Origin: Enterobacter_D sp963521185
Lineage (GTDB): Bacteria > Pseudomonadota > Gammaproteobacteria > Enterobacterales > Enterobacteriaceae
Length of the DNA: 64,000 nucleotides
Reading direction: 5' to 3'
NCBI GenBank assembly: GCA_963521185.1
Contig: CAUQTV010000001.1
Location: 62,001 to 126,000 of the forward strand
The notes beneath the pieces are model-generated. The model was not told the DNA's origin and searched no databases. It saw only the letters and a program-made list of their open reading frames with translations. Position numbers and translations under genes: made by a program. This document shows, one piece after another, positions 42,170 through 50,786 of this stretch (the first letter of the stretch is position 1; each line of letters starts with the position of its first letter).

Positions 42170-43801
42170 ATGAAAAAGACCTCTCTCGCGGGAGCGTGCT
42201 GGCTGGCGCTTTCGCTGATGATGGGGAGCGGGGCGGCGGTGGCGAAAACGCCGCCCGATCAGCTCATCATCGGCATGAACATGAACAACCTCCTGACGCT
42301 CGACCCGGCCGCGATGACCGGCAACGAAGTGGTGGGGATCGTCGTTAACCTCTACGATTCGCTGGTGGAGCTGGATGCCAACGAACTCACTAACGTCAAA
42401 CCGGCGCTGGCTGAATCCTGGGCTATCAGCCCGGACGGCAAAACCCTGACCTTTCGTCTGCGTAAAGACGTGAAGTTCCATTCCGGCAATCCGCTCACCG
42501 CGCAGGACGTGGTGTGGTCGATGCGCCGCCTGCTGCATCTAAACCTCGCGCAGGCGTCGGTGTGGAAATCCTATGGCTTTAGCAAAAAGAACATTGATCA
42601 ACAGGTCAGCGCACCGGATGACTACACCGTGCAGATCGCGCTGCCTAAGCCGAACGATCCGCAGCTGGTGATCTACTCGCTGGGGGCGCTCGGCAACCTC
42701 GGCGTGCTGGACAGCAAAACGGTGCAAACCCATGAGGTGAATAACGACTGGGGCAACCGCTGGCTGACCACCAACGAAGCCGGTTCCGGCCCGTTCTCGC
42801 TGGAAACCTGGCAGGCAAAAGATGTGCTGCGCATGAAGCGTAACGCGGATTACTGGCGGGAAGCGCCGAAGATGAGCCGTGTCGTCCTGCGCCATTTTCA
42901 GGAGTCGCAAACCCTGCGCCTGATGATCGCCAAAGGCGATCTGGACATCGCCAACAATATGGCGGTCTCCGACATTAACGCCCTGCGTAAAGATCCGGAT
43001 GTCACCGTTGAAGCGGTACAAAAGGGCACGGTCTATTACGTGGCGATGAGCATGAAAGAGCCGCACTTTGCCAATCCAAAAGTGCGCGAAGCGGTGCGTT
43101 ATCTGGTGGATTATCAGGGCATTAACAAAGCGCTGATGCCGGGTTATGGCGTGCTTCACCAGCGACCTATCAAAGCGGGCATGCCGTCAACCCTGCCGGA
43201 TCCCGGCTATAAACTCGACATTCCGAAAGCGAAAAAACTGCTGGCGGAAGCGGGCTATCCCGACGGCTTCGACACCACCCTGCGCGTGCTGGCGGATCAG
43301 CCGTTCCTCAACATCGCTATCGCCGTGCAGTCCACGCTGATGCAGGCGGGCATTAACGCCAAAATTATTACCGGCACCGGCAACCAGATCTACGGTGCCA
43401 TGCGCGAGCGCAAGTTCGACATGCTGGTGGGGCGTGGCGGCAGCGGGGTGGAGCCGCATCCGCACTCCAGCCTGCGTGCGCTGGTCTACAACCCGGATAA
43501 CAGCGACGAAGCGCGGCTGACCAACTTCCAGGGCTGGCGCACCGGGTTTTATGACAAGCCGCTAAACGAGATGATCGACAAGGCGCTGCTGGAGCGCGAT
43601 CCCGGCAGGCAGAAGGCCGATTATCAGCAAATCCAGACCCGCTACGACCAGTTGATCCCCGCGCTGATGCCGCTCTCGCAGATGGTGGATTCAGTCGTCG
43701 TGCGTAACGAAGTGAAAAACTTCCAGTCGCATCCGTCCGCCACCACGTTTTTGCGTGAGGTGTACAAAGCGCCCATTAACACCGGAGGAACCAAAGGATG
43801 A
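42170..43801 (+). CDS. ABC importer periplasmic binding protein, family 5
   Basis: 543-residue extracellular solute-binding protein of the DppA/OppA/NikA family. Signal peptide ending near residue 25 (GAAVA), then the characteristic DQLIIGMNMNNLLTLDPAAMTGNEVVG and LAESWAISPDGKTLTFRLRKDVKFHSGNPLTAQDVVWS. The ligand is unknown; family members bind peptides, opines, nickel chelates or oligosaccharides. It starts 33 bases after the enolase gene, and its stop overlaps the next start by 4 bases. Confidence 0.88.
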   Translation: MKKTSLAGACWLALSLMMGSGAAVAKTPPDQLIIGMNMNNLLTLDPAAMTGNEVVGIVVNLYDSLVELDANELTNVKPALAESWAISPDGKTLTFRLRKDVKFHSGNPLTAQDVVWSMRRLLHLNLAQASVWKSYGFSKKNIDQQVSAPDDYTVQIALPKPNDPQLVIYSLGALGNLGVLDSKTVQTHEVNNDWGNRWLTTNEAGSGPFSLETWQAKDVLRMKRNADYWREAPKMSRVVLRHFQESQTLRLMIAKGDLDIANNMAVSDINALRKDPDVTVEAVQKGTVYYVAMSMKEPHFANPKVREAVRYLVDYQGINKALMPGYGVLHQRPIKAGMPSTLPDPGYKLDIPKAKKLLAEAGYPDGFDTTLRVLADQPFLNIAIAVQSTLMQAGINAKIITGTGNQIYGAMRERKFDMLVGRGGSGVEPHPHSSLRALVYNPDNSDEARLTNFQGWRTGFYDKPLNEMIDKALLERDPGRQKADYQQIQTRYDQLIPALMPLSQMVDSVVVRNEVKNFQSHPSATTFLREVYKAPINTGGTKG

Positions 43802-44835
43802 GTATGGCAATGTTAGCGCCTGGCTCCCGCGCCCGGCGGTTCTCAACGCGGCTGGTGCAGGTGGCGATCACGCTGTTCGGCCTGCTGCTGCTGACCTTTT
43901 TCATTGGCCGCGTGATGCCGGTCGATCCGGTGCTGGCGATAGTCGGCCCGGATGCGGATCAGAGCACCTATCAGCAGGTGTATGAGCAGCTCGGCTTTAA
44001 TCAATCCCTGCTGACGCAGTTCGGCATTTACTTCAGCAACCTGCTGCACGGCGATTTAGGCAACGCACTATTAACCGGCAAACCGGTGATGGACGATATC
44101 GTGCGCGTCTTCCCGGCGACGCTTGAACTGGCGACCATGGCGATCATCGTTGGCGCAGGCCTTGGCATTCCGCTGGGCGTGCTGGCGGCGGCGCGGCGCA
44201 ACAGCGTCTCCGATTACGTGGTGCGCATCATCAGCCTTGCCGGTTACTCCACGCCGATTTTCTGGGTCGGCATGATGGGCCTGCTGCTGTTCTACGCCTG
44301 GCTCGGCTGGGTGGGCGGGGCAGGTCGCATTGATTTAGGGCTGGATGGCATCGTGCCACGCCGCACCGGGCTGATGACCGTCGATGCCCTGCTGGCGGGT
44401 AACAGCGCCGTGTTCTGGAACGCGATCAATCACCTGGTGCTGCCGGCGTCGCTGCTCGGTTTTCACTCACTGGCCTACATCAGCCGCATGACCCGCAGCT
44501 TTATGCTGGCGCAGCTGTCGCAGGAGTTCATCATCACCGCCCGCGTCAAAGGCTTAACCGAGCGGCAGGTGATCTGGAATCACGCGTTTCGCAATATTCT
44601 GGTGCAGCTGTTAACGGTAGTGGCGCTGGCCTACGGCTCGCTGCTGGAAGGCGCGGTGCTGATCGAAACCGTCTTCTCGTGGCCGGGTTTCGGCTCCTAT
44701 CTCACCGGCAGCCTGCTGCTGGGGGACATGAATGCGGTGATGGGCTGCGTGCTGCTGGTGGGGGTGATCTTCGTGCTGCTCAACCTGCTTTCCGACATGC
44801 TTTACCAACTCTTTGACCCGAGGACGAAATCATGA
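43798..44835 (+). CDS. ABC permease, DppB type
   Basis: 345-residue permease with about six spans. The N-terminal GRVMPVDPVLAIVGPDADQSTYQQVYEQLGFNQSLLTQFGIYFSNLLHGDLG is typical of DppB/OppB proteins; the EAA loop reads LSQEFIITARVKGLTERQVIWNHAFRNIL. GGAGG lies 9 bases before the ATG. ATGA overlaps with both neighbours. Confidence 0.9.
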   Translation: MSMAMLAPGSRARRFSTRLVQVAITLFGLLLLTFFIGRVMPVDPVLAIVGPDADQSTYQQVYEQLGFNQSLLTQFGIYFSNLLHGDLGNALLTGKPVMDDIVRVFPATLELATMAIIVGAGLGIPLGVLAAARRNSVSDYVVRIISLAGYSTPIFWVGMMGLLLFYAWLGWVGGAGRIDLGLDGIVPRRTGLMTVDALLAGNSAVFWNAINHLVLPASLLGFHSLAYISRMTRSFMLAQLSQEFIITARVKGLTERQVIWNHAFRNILVQLLTVVALAYGSLLEGAVLIETVFSWPGFGSYLTGSLLLGDMNAVMGCVLLVGVIFVLLNLLSDMLYQLFDPRTKS

Positions 44836-45740
44836 CGGTTTCCCTGGATTCTCCTGTCAATAAGGGCCATGCGAACGAAAACGGCCTGCGTATGAAGCGC
44901 GTCATGGCCCGCGCGGGCGGGTTTATTGGCAAAATGGCGCGCAATCCGCTGACGGCGATTGGCGGCGGCATTATTTTCCTGCTGCTGATTGTGGCGGCCT
45001 TTGCGCCGCTTATCGCGCCCTATAACCCGCTGGTTCAGGATCTCAACAGCGCGTTACAGGCACCGAACGCCCGGCACTGGTTTGGCACCGACGAGTTCGG
45101 GCGCGATATCTTCAGCCGCCTGGTGTATGGCTCGCGCATTACGCTTTACATCGTGCTGCTGGTGTCGGTCACCGTTGGCCCTCTCGGCCTGCTGCTCGGC
45201 GTCACCGCCGGTTATTTTGGTGGCAAGGTCGATATGGTGCTGATGCGCGTAACGGATATCTTTATCTCCTTTCCCAGCCTGGTGCTGGCGCTGGCGTTTG
45301 TCGCCGCATTGGGGCCTGGGCTTGAGCATGTGGTGATCGCCATTACGCTTACCGCCTGGCCGCCGATTGCGCGTCTGGCGCGGGCTGAAACCCTGTCGCT
45401 ACGCCAGGCCGATTTCATCTCGGCGGTGCGCTTGCAGGGCGCGTCGCCGGTACGCGTGCTGTGGCGGCATATTGTGCCGCTGTGCCTGCCGTCGGTGATT
45501 ATCCGTATCACCATGAACATGGCGGGGATCATTCTGACCGCCGCCGGACTGGGCTTTTTGGGCCTCGGCGCGCAGCCGCCGGAACCGGAGTGGGGCGCGA
45601 TGATCTCCAGCGGTCGCACTTACATGATGGAGTGCTGGTGGGTGGTGACTATTCCGGGGCTGGCAATTTTGATCAACAGTCTGGCGTTTAACTTCTTAGG
45701 AGATGGCCTACGTGACATCCTCGATCCTCGCAGCGAATGA
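44832..45740 (+). CDS. ABC permease, DppC type
   Basis: 302-residue permease with an N-terminal OppC_N domain and coupling loop LRQADFISAVRLQGASPVRVLWRHIVPLCLPS; GTDEFGRDIFSRLVYGSRITL is the family's conserved first periplasmic segment. Its 3' end overlaps the next ATPase gene by about 29 bases, so translation of the ATPase is coupled. Confidence 0.9.
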   Translation: MTVSLDSPVNKGHANENGLRMKRVMARAGGFIGKMARNPLTAIGGGIIFLLLIVAAFAPLIAPYNPLVQDLNSALQAPNARHWFGTDEFGRDIFSRLVYGSRITLYIVLLVSVTVGPLGLLLGVTAGYFGGKVDMVLMRVTDIFISFPSLVLALAFVAALGPGLEHVVIAITLTAWPPIARLARAETLSLRQADFISAVRLQGASPVRVLWRHIVPLCLPSVIIRITMNMAGIILTAAGLGFLGLGAQPPEPEWGAMISSGRTYMMECWWVVTIPGLAILINSLAFNFLGDGLRDILDPRSE

Positions 45741-46575
45741 TTCACCCCTGCTCGATGTGCGCGATCTGCACGTCGACTTTATCAACGGGCGCGCGGTGAC
45801 CCACGCGGTGCGCGGCGTCTCCTTTCAACTGGGCCGCGAGAAGCTGGCGATTGTCGGTGAGTCCGGCTCCGGTAAATCGACGGTCGGTCGCGCGCTAATG
45901 CGTCTGCACCCGGCCAAAGCGCGCATCACCGCCGAGCGCATGCATTTTGGCGATATCGATCTGCGTAACGTCAGCGAAGCGCAGATGCGCACGGTGCGCG
46001 GCAAGCGCATCTCGATGATTATGCAGGATCCGAAATACTCGCTAAACCCGGTGGTGTGCGTAGGCGATCAGATTGCCGAAGCCTGGCTGACGCACCATCC
46101 GGGGCGCAAAGCCGATGCCAAAGCGAAAGTGCTGGAGATGCTCGACGTGGTGCGCATCCGTCAGCCGGATCGCGTCTACGGACTCTATCCCCATGAGATC
46201 TCCGGCGGTCAGGGCCAGCGCATTATGATCGCCATGATGCTGATCACCGATCCGGAACTGGTGATCGCCGATGAACCCACCTCGGCGCTGGATGTCTCGG
46301 TACGCTTGCAGGTGCTCGGTCTGCTCGACGATCTGGTGCAGTCGCGCGGGCTGGGGCTGATTTTTATCAGCCATGACATCAACCTGGTGCGCAGCTTCTG
46401 TGACCGGGTGCTGGTGATGTACGCCGGGCGGGTGGTGGAATCCATCGCTGCGAAAGATCTGGATAACGCTCAGCACCCCTACACGCAGGGCCTGATCAAC
46501 GCTCTGCCGGAAATTCACCATCGCCGCCCGGTGCTGCCGGTATTGCAGCGCCAGGCCAGCTGGCTCACCGAATGA
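45712..46575 (+). CDS. ABC ATPase, DppD type
   Basis: 287-residue ATP-binding subunit with Walker A GESGSGKST, signature SGGQGQRIMIAMM and Walker B VIADEPTSALD. The C-terminus is shorter than in DppD, ending NALPEIHHRRPVLPVLQRQASWLTE; the Cys-rich oligopeptide tail is missing. I prefer the GTG at 45712, with AGGAG 9 bases before; the ATG at 45703 lies directly against that AGGAG. Confidence 0.88.
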   Translation: MTSSILAANDSPLLDVRDLHVDFINGRAVTHAVRGVSFQLGREKLAIVGESGSGKSTVGRALMRLHPAKARITAERMHFGDIDLRNVSEAQMRTVRGKRISMIMQDPKYSLNPVVCVGDQIAEAWLTHHPGRKADAKAKVLEMLDVVRIRQPDRVYGLYPHEISGGQGQRIMIAMMLITDPELVIADEPTSALDVSVRLQVLGLLDDLVQSRGLGLIFISHDINLVRSFCDRVLVMYAGRVVESIAAKDLDNAQHPYTQGLINALPEIHHRRPVLPVLQRQASWLTE

Positions 46576-46585
46576 GGAACGCACG

Positions 46586-47359
46586 ATGATTGATGTGAAG
46601 AATTTAAATCTGGTGTTTGGCGAAGGCGAGAAGCGCAACCAGGTGCTGTATGACGTGAGTTTTCACGTCAAACCGGGGGAGATTTACGGGCTGGTGGGCG
46701 AGTCCGGTTCCGGGAAAACCACCGTGCTGAAGTGCCTCGCCGGGCTGTTTACCCACTGGAACGGTGAAATGGCCATCAACGGGGAGGGGCTGGGGCACAG
46801 CATTAATCAGGCGCGCTGCCGCAAGGTGCAGATGGTGTTTCAGGATCCCTACGGCTCGCTGCATCCCCGGCATACCATCGGCGATATCCTTGAAGAGCCA
46901 CTGCACATCCACGGTATCACCGACCGCGACCGGCGTATCAACGCGCTGCTCGACAGGGTTGGCCTGAACCGCGCGTTTCGCGACCGCTATCCGCACCAGC
47001 TTTCCGGCGGGCAGCGCCAGCGCGTGGCGATTGCCCGCGCGCTGATTCTGGAGCCGCAGGTGCTGCTGCTCGATGAGCCAACCTCGGCGCTGGACGTATC
47101 GGTGCAGGCGGAAATCCTCAATCTGCTGGCGGAGCTGCATCAGGAATCGAAGCTCACCTATCTGATGGTGACGCACGATCTGGGCGTGATTGCGCATCTG
47201 TGCCAGAAAATCGCGGTGATGCAGTATGGGAAAATCCTTGAAACGCTCACCGTTGACGATCTGGTGAGCGGACAGGCGAAAACGGAGTATACGCAGATGC
47301 TGGTTAACGCCAGCCAGCAATACAGCCGCGAGATGGCGCGGGAGGTGGCGGCGTATTGA
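46586..47359 (+). CDS. ABC ATPase, DppF type
   Basis: 257-residue second ATP-binding subunit. Walker A GESGSGKTTVLK, signature LSGGQRQRVAIARAL, Walker B LLLDEPTSALD, and the switch His in MVTHDLGV. It completes a five-gene importer (binding protein, two permeases, two ATPases). GAGGAAC precedes the ATG. It converges on yegS across a 27-base gap. Confidence 0.9.
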   Translation: MIDVKNLNLVFGEGEKRNQVLYDVSFHVKPGEIYGLVGESGSGKTTVLKCLAGLFTHWNGEMAINGEGLGHSINQARCRKVQMVFQDPYGSLHPRHTIGDILEEPLHIHGITDRDRRINALLDRVGLNRAFRDRYPHQLSGGQRQRVAIARALILEPQVLLLDEPTSALDVSVQAEILNLLAELHQESKLTYLMVTHDLGVIAHLCQKIAVMQYGKILETLTVDDLVSGQAKTEYTQMLVNASQQYSREMAREVAAY

Positions 47360-47386
47360 GGGTGACTGCCCCTGTAAGCCGGACAA

Positions 47387-48286
47387 TTACCGCAATAAAG
47401 GACAGTCCGGCGGTAACCGGCATTTCAGCGCGTTGGGCAGCACTTCAATACGGAACTCCCGCCCCTTGAGCGGTTCGCCGTCGAGGTTAAAGGTGATGTC
47501 GTGCGGCGCGGTGATCTCAAACCAGCCGGATTTCCCGTCGATCAAATTCGGGCTGTCTTCCGGGCGGGTGAGGGTGGTGAACAGCGCGGGGAGTAACTCG
47601 TCGCCGGTAAAAATGCGCAGATGCAGCAGACCGTCGTTGATCAGCGCCTCCGGGCACAGCTGCTGACCGCCGCCCGCCTGGCGACCATTACCGATGCCGA
47701 TCACCAGCGCGTCGCCCTGCCACTGGAAATTGTCGCCTTTGATTTCGCAGCGATCCGGTTTGAGCGTATCCATGCGCATCAGCCCGTGAATAATGTAGGA
47801 GACACCGCCGAGCGCCGCTTTGAGTTTTTCCGGCGTTTCGGTGGTGATACGCGTACCAAACCCGCCCGTCGCCATATTGATAAAGCAGGTTTTATCGTTC
47901 ACCTGGGCGATGTCCACCGGCACCGCTTTACCCACAATGGCAAGCTGTAGGGCTTTATCGAGCGCTTCCGGAATAGCGGCGCTGGTGGCAAAATCATTGG
48001 CGGTACCGAGCGGTAAAATCCCCAGCGCAGGCGCATTTTCCCCGGCGGTTTTTACCAGCGCCGTTGCCACTTCGTTGACGGTCCCGTCGCCGCCGCCGGC
48101 AATCACCGTATCCACACCGAGGGCAACCGCCTCTTCGACATAGCGCTGTGCATCGCCTTTTTCCCACGTCACTCTGACCTGAATATCCATGCCTTCGCTA
48201 CGCAGCAGCGTAATGGCCTGACGCAACGGGTCGTTGCCTGCACTTTTGCCATTCAAAATTAATAAACTGGAGGGAAACGTGGTCAT
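47387..48286 (-). CDS. yegS: Lipid kinase YegS
   Basis: 299-residue diacylglycerol-kinase-fold lipid kinase; E. coli and Salmonella YegS phosphorylate phosphatidylglycerol in vitro. The nucleotide-binding motif is AGGDGTVNEVATAL and the LPLGTANDFA loop follows. The C-terminal beta-sandwich and the FNLDGEPLKGREFRIEVLP end are typical. In K-12 the gat operon separates yegS from fbaB, whereas here the enolase/ABC cluster does. Confidence 0.95.
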   Translation of the reverse strand: MTTFPSSLLILNGKSAGNDPLRQAITLLRSEGMDIQVRVTWEKGDAQRYVEEAVALGVDTVIAGGGDGTVNEVATALVKTAGENAPALGILPLGTANDFATSAAIPEALDKALQLAIVGKAVPVDIAQVNDKTCFINMATGGFGTRITTETPEKLKAALGGVSYIIHGLMRMDTLKPDRCEIKGDNFQWQGDALVIGIGNGRQAGGGQQLCPEALINDGLLHLRIFTGDELLPALFTTLTRPEDSPNLIDGKSGWFEITAPHDITFNLDGEPLKGREFRIEVLPNALKCRLPPDCPLLR

Positions 48287-48367
48287 CCTGGCACCTCTAA
48301 AAGTCTTAATAGAAGAAGTGTATCTCAGAGAGAAGCGGAGCGTGTAAGAAGAGACTGAAAGGGAGAG

Positions 48368-48453
48368 AAAAAATCAGCCTGCGTAAGGGAGATTACGCAG
48401 GCTAAGGAGGTGGTTCCTGGTACAGCTAGCATTTATGGATTATGTTTTTCAGC
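48368..48453 (-). ncRNA. cyaR: Small regulatory RNA CyaR
   Basis: The minus strand from 48453 downwards matches my recollection of E. coli/Salmonella CyaR (RyeE): it starts GCTGAAAAACATAA, carries the TAGCTGTACCAGGAACCACC region including the anti-Shine-Dalgarno seed CCACCTCC, and ends with an 11-base perfect stem (AGCCTGCGTAA and its complement at 48376-48403) plus six T. CyaR uses Hfq and represses ompX, luxS, nadE and others. It lies beside trhP (yegQ), as in E. coli. Confidence 0.95.
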
Positions 48454-48460
48454 GAGGGGG

Positions 48461-48503
48461 ATAATACCCATAATGAACGAAGCGGTATGTGATCCGATTC
48501 TAA
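48461..48503 (-). promoter_or_regulatory. cyaR promoter with CRP-like site
   Basis: On the minus strand the -10 TATTAT occupies 48461-48466, 8 bases before the RNA 5' end. A CRP-like site (TGTGA-TCCGAT-TCTAA, 48488-48503) is centred at about -42, the class II position, in line with the known CRP activation of cyaR. The distal half site is poor. Confidence 0.6.
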
Positions 48504-48537
48504 AATTCATATCAACTGAAAAAATAACCTGCCTGAA

Positions 48538-49899
48538 CTAGTTAGCGTGTGGATTACGGGAATTCTGCCCGTCAAAGTTACGCATCAACAGCGCATACTC
48601 CAGCGCCATCTCTTCCGGCACCGGCAGCCACACGGTATAACCATCGCCCGGTGCGACCGGCATCGCCTCGCCTTTGGCGTTTTCCATGTGCTCCAGCGTG
48701 AAATTGACGTTGCCGTTTGGCGTCATCAACTCAAGGCTGTCGCCAACGGTGAATTTGTTTTTCACCAGCACCGCCGCCAGCGCGCCGTTGCGCTCACCGG
48801 TAAACTCCCCAACGAACTGCTGACGCTCAGACACGGAAAAACCGTATTCGTAGTTCTGATAATCGTCATGGGTGTGGCGGCGCAGGAACCCTTCGGTATA
48901 ACCACGGTGGGCGAGGCCCTCCAGCGTGTCCATCAGGCTGGTATCGAACGGGCGGCCAGCGGCGGCGTCGTCAATGGCTTTGCGATAGACCTGCGCGGTG
49001 CGCGCGCAGTAGTAATAGGATTTGGTGCGGCCTTCGATTTTCAGCGAGTGCACGCCCATCTGCGTCAGACGCTCAACGTGGGCGATAGCGCGCAGATCTT
49101 TCGAGTTCATAATATAGGTGCCATGCTCATCTTCGAAGGCGGTCATGTACTCGCCCGGACGTTTGGCTTCTTCGAGCAGATAGACGTTGTCGGTCGGCGC
49201 GCCGAGTCCGAGCGTCGGCTCCACGTTTTTCACCGGGATCGGCTCGTGCACGTGAACGATATTGCCCACGTCATCTTCTTTGCCTTCCTGCACGTTGTAT
49301 TCCCAGCGGCAGGCGTTGGTGCAGGTGCCCTGATTGGGATCGCGCTTGTTGATGTAGCCTGAAAGCAGACAGCGTCCGGAGTAGGCCATGCACAGCGCGC
49401 CGTGTACGAAGATTTCAATCTCCATGTCCGGCACCTGCTGGCGAATTTCTGCGATCTCATCCAGCGACAGTTCGCGGGAGAGGATCACGCGCGTCAGGCC
49501 CATCTGGTGCCAGAACTTCACCGTCGCCCAGTTTACGGCGTTGGCCTGCACGGAGAGGTGGATGTCCATGTCAGGGAAGCTTTCACGTACCAGCATAATC
49601 AGACCGGGATCGGACATGATCAGCGCATCCGGCCCCATGTCCACGACGGGTTTCAAATCGCGAATAAAGGTTTTCAGCTTGGCGTTATGCGGCGCAATGT
49701 TGACCACCACGTAGAATTTTTTTCCGAGCGCGTGGGCTTCGTTAATGCCGAGTTGCAGGTTCTCGTGATTAAATTCGTTATTGCGCACGCGCAGACTGTA
49801 GCGAGGCTGGCCCGCGTAAACAGCATCCGCGCCATAAGCGAAAGCGTAACGCATATTTTTCAGCGTTCCCGCCGGGGAAAGGAGTTCCGGTTTAAACAT
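48538..49899 (-). CDS. trhP: tRNA U34 hydroxylation protein TrhP (U32 family)
   Basis: 453 residues, the same as E. coli YegQ/TrhP. The U32 'peptidase' family protein takes part in prephenate-dependent 5-hydroxyuridine formation at tRNA position 34. Cys residues expected to bind the Fe-S cluster occur in CMAYSGRCLLSGYINKRDPNQGTCTNAC; the family's EIFVHGALCMAYSGRC is intact. The ATG at 49897-49899 gives the family-typical MFKPELLSPAGTLKN start. Confidence 0.95.
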   Translation of the reverse strand: MFKPELLSPAGTLKNMRYAFAYGADAVYAGQPRYSLRVRNNEFNHENLQLGINEAHALGKKFYVVVNIAPHNAKLKTFIRDLKPVVDMGPDALIMSDPGLIMLVRESFPDMDIHLSVQANAVNWATVKFWHQMGLTRVILSRELSLDEIAEIRQQVPDMEIEIFVHGALCMAYSGRCLLSGYINKRDPNQGTCTNACRWEYNVQEGKEDDVGNIVHVHEPIPVKNVEPTLGLGAPTDNVYLLEEAKRPGEYMTAFEDEHGTYIMNSKDLRAIAHVERLTQMGVHSLKIEGRTKSYYYCARTAQVYRKAIDDAAAGRPFDTSLMDTLEGLAHRGYTEGFLRRHTHDDYQNYEYGFSVSERQQFVGEFTGERNGALAAVLVKNKFTVGDSLELMTPNGNVNFTLEHMENAKGEAMPVAPGDGYTVWLPVPEEMALEYALLMRNFDGQNSRNPHAN

Positions 49900-50013
49900 G
49901 ATTTTCTCGTTCTGATGACAGGTCAGATCCGCGTGCACCCGGTGCAGCGGTAGGGAGATCCCTTAATTTTAGGGCGGGAATTGTAGCGCTAGCGGGCTAA
50001 GAGGTAAAGGTAT

Positions 50014-50047
50014 TGTGCCGGGCGGCGGCGTCGCTAACCCGGCCTTA
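50014..50047. repeat. REP-like palindrome after baeR
   Basis: TGCCGGGCGGCGGCG and CCCGGCC arms of a REP-like element lie just downstream of the baeR stop, at the 3' end of the mdtABCD-baeSR operon. Confidence 0.6.
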
Positions 50048-50063
50048 AGCGATATGCGGATGA

Positions 50064-50786
50064 TTACGCCATCCGGCACGCGTCCGCTTCCCAGCGGTAG
50101 CCAACGCCGTACACCGCGCGGATAAACGACTGCTCTTCGTCCAGCGCCTCCAGCTTGCGGCGCAGGTTTTTGATGTGGCTGTCGATGGTGCGGTCGGTCA
50201 CGACGCGGTAATCATCATAAAGATGGTTTAACAGCTGCTCGCGGGAGAACACTTTCCCCGGCTCGCTGGAGAGGGTTTTCAGCAGGCGAAACTCAGCGGG
50301 GGTGAGATCCAACAGTTTGGCGTGCCAGCTGGCCTGGAAACGGCTTTCATCGATGATCAGCGGGCTTTGCGCATCCAGCGCCAGCAGATCGCGCTGGGGC
50401 TTGCAGCGACGCAGGATCGTCTTCACGCGCGCCACCACTTCACGCGGGCTGTAGGGCTTACAAATGTAGTCATCCGCGCCAATTTCTAAGCCTAACAGGC
50501 GGTCGATCTCTTCGATTTTGGCGGTCACCATCACAATCGGCAGATCCGAAAAACGGCGGATTTCGCGGCACAGCGTCAGGCCGTCCACCCCTGGCAGCAT
50601 CAAATCTAACAGCATAAGATCCGGCGGCGTCTGGCGCACAGCGGCGATCACCTGGTCGCCGTGGTTGATCAGCGTCGGCGCATAGCCTGCGGCGCGTAAA
50701 TAGTCGATCAGTAACTGCCCGAGCTTCGGCTCGTCTTCCACAATCAAAATGCGCGGTGTGTTTTCGTCTATCGGTAATTCAGTCAT
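50064..50786 (-). CDS. baeR: Envelope-stress response regulator BaeR
   Basis: 240-residue OmpR-type regulator. The receiver domain has phosphorylation site D61 in LLDLMLPG, and the winged-helix C-terminal domain ends VYGVGYRWEADACRM. It activates mdtABCD, acrD and spy in response to indole, tannin and other envelope damage in E. coli. Start overlaps baeS by 4 bases. Confidence 0.97.
   Translation of the reverse strand: MTELPIDENTPRILIVEDEPKLGQLLIDYLRAAGYAPTLINHGDQVIAAVRQTPPDLMLLDLMLPGVDGLTLCREIRRFSDLPIVMVTAKIEEIDRLLGLEIGADDYICKPYSPREVVARVKTILRRCKPQRDLLALDAQSPLIIDESRFQASWHAKLLDLTPAEFRLLKTLSSEPGKVFSREQLLNHLYDDYRVVTDRTIDSHIKNLRRKLEALDEEQSFIRAVYGVGYRWEADACRMA

Noticed and set aside
45703..45711. 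ATG start for the DppD-type ATPase
   Set aside because: It directly abuts the AGGAG that would serve as its ribosome-binding site. The GTG nine bases on has proper spacing.
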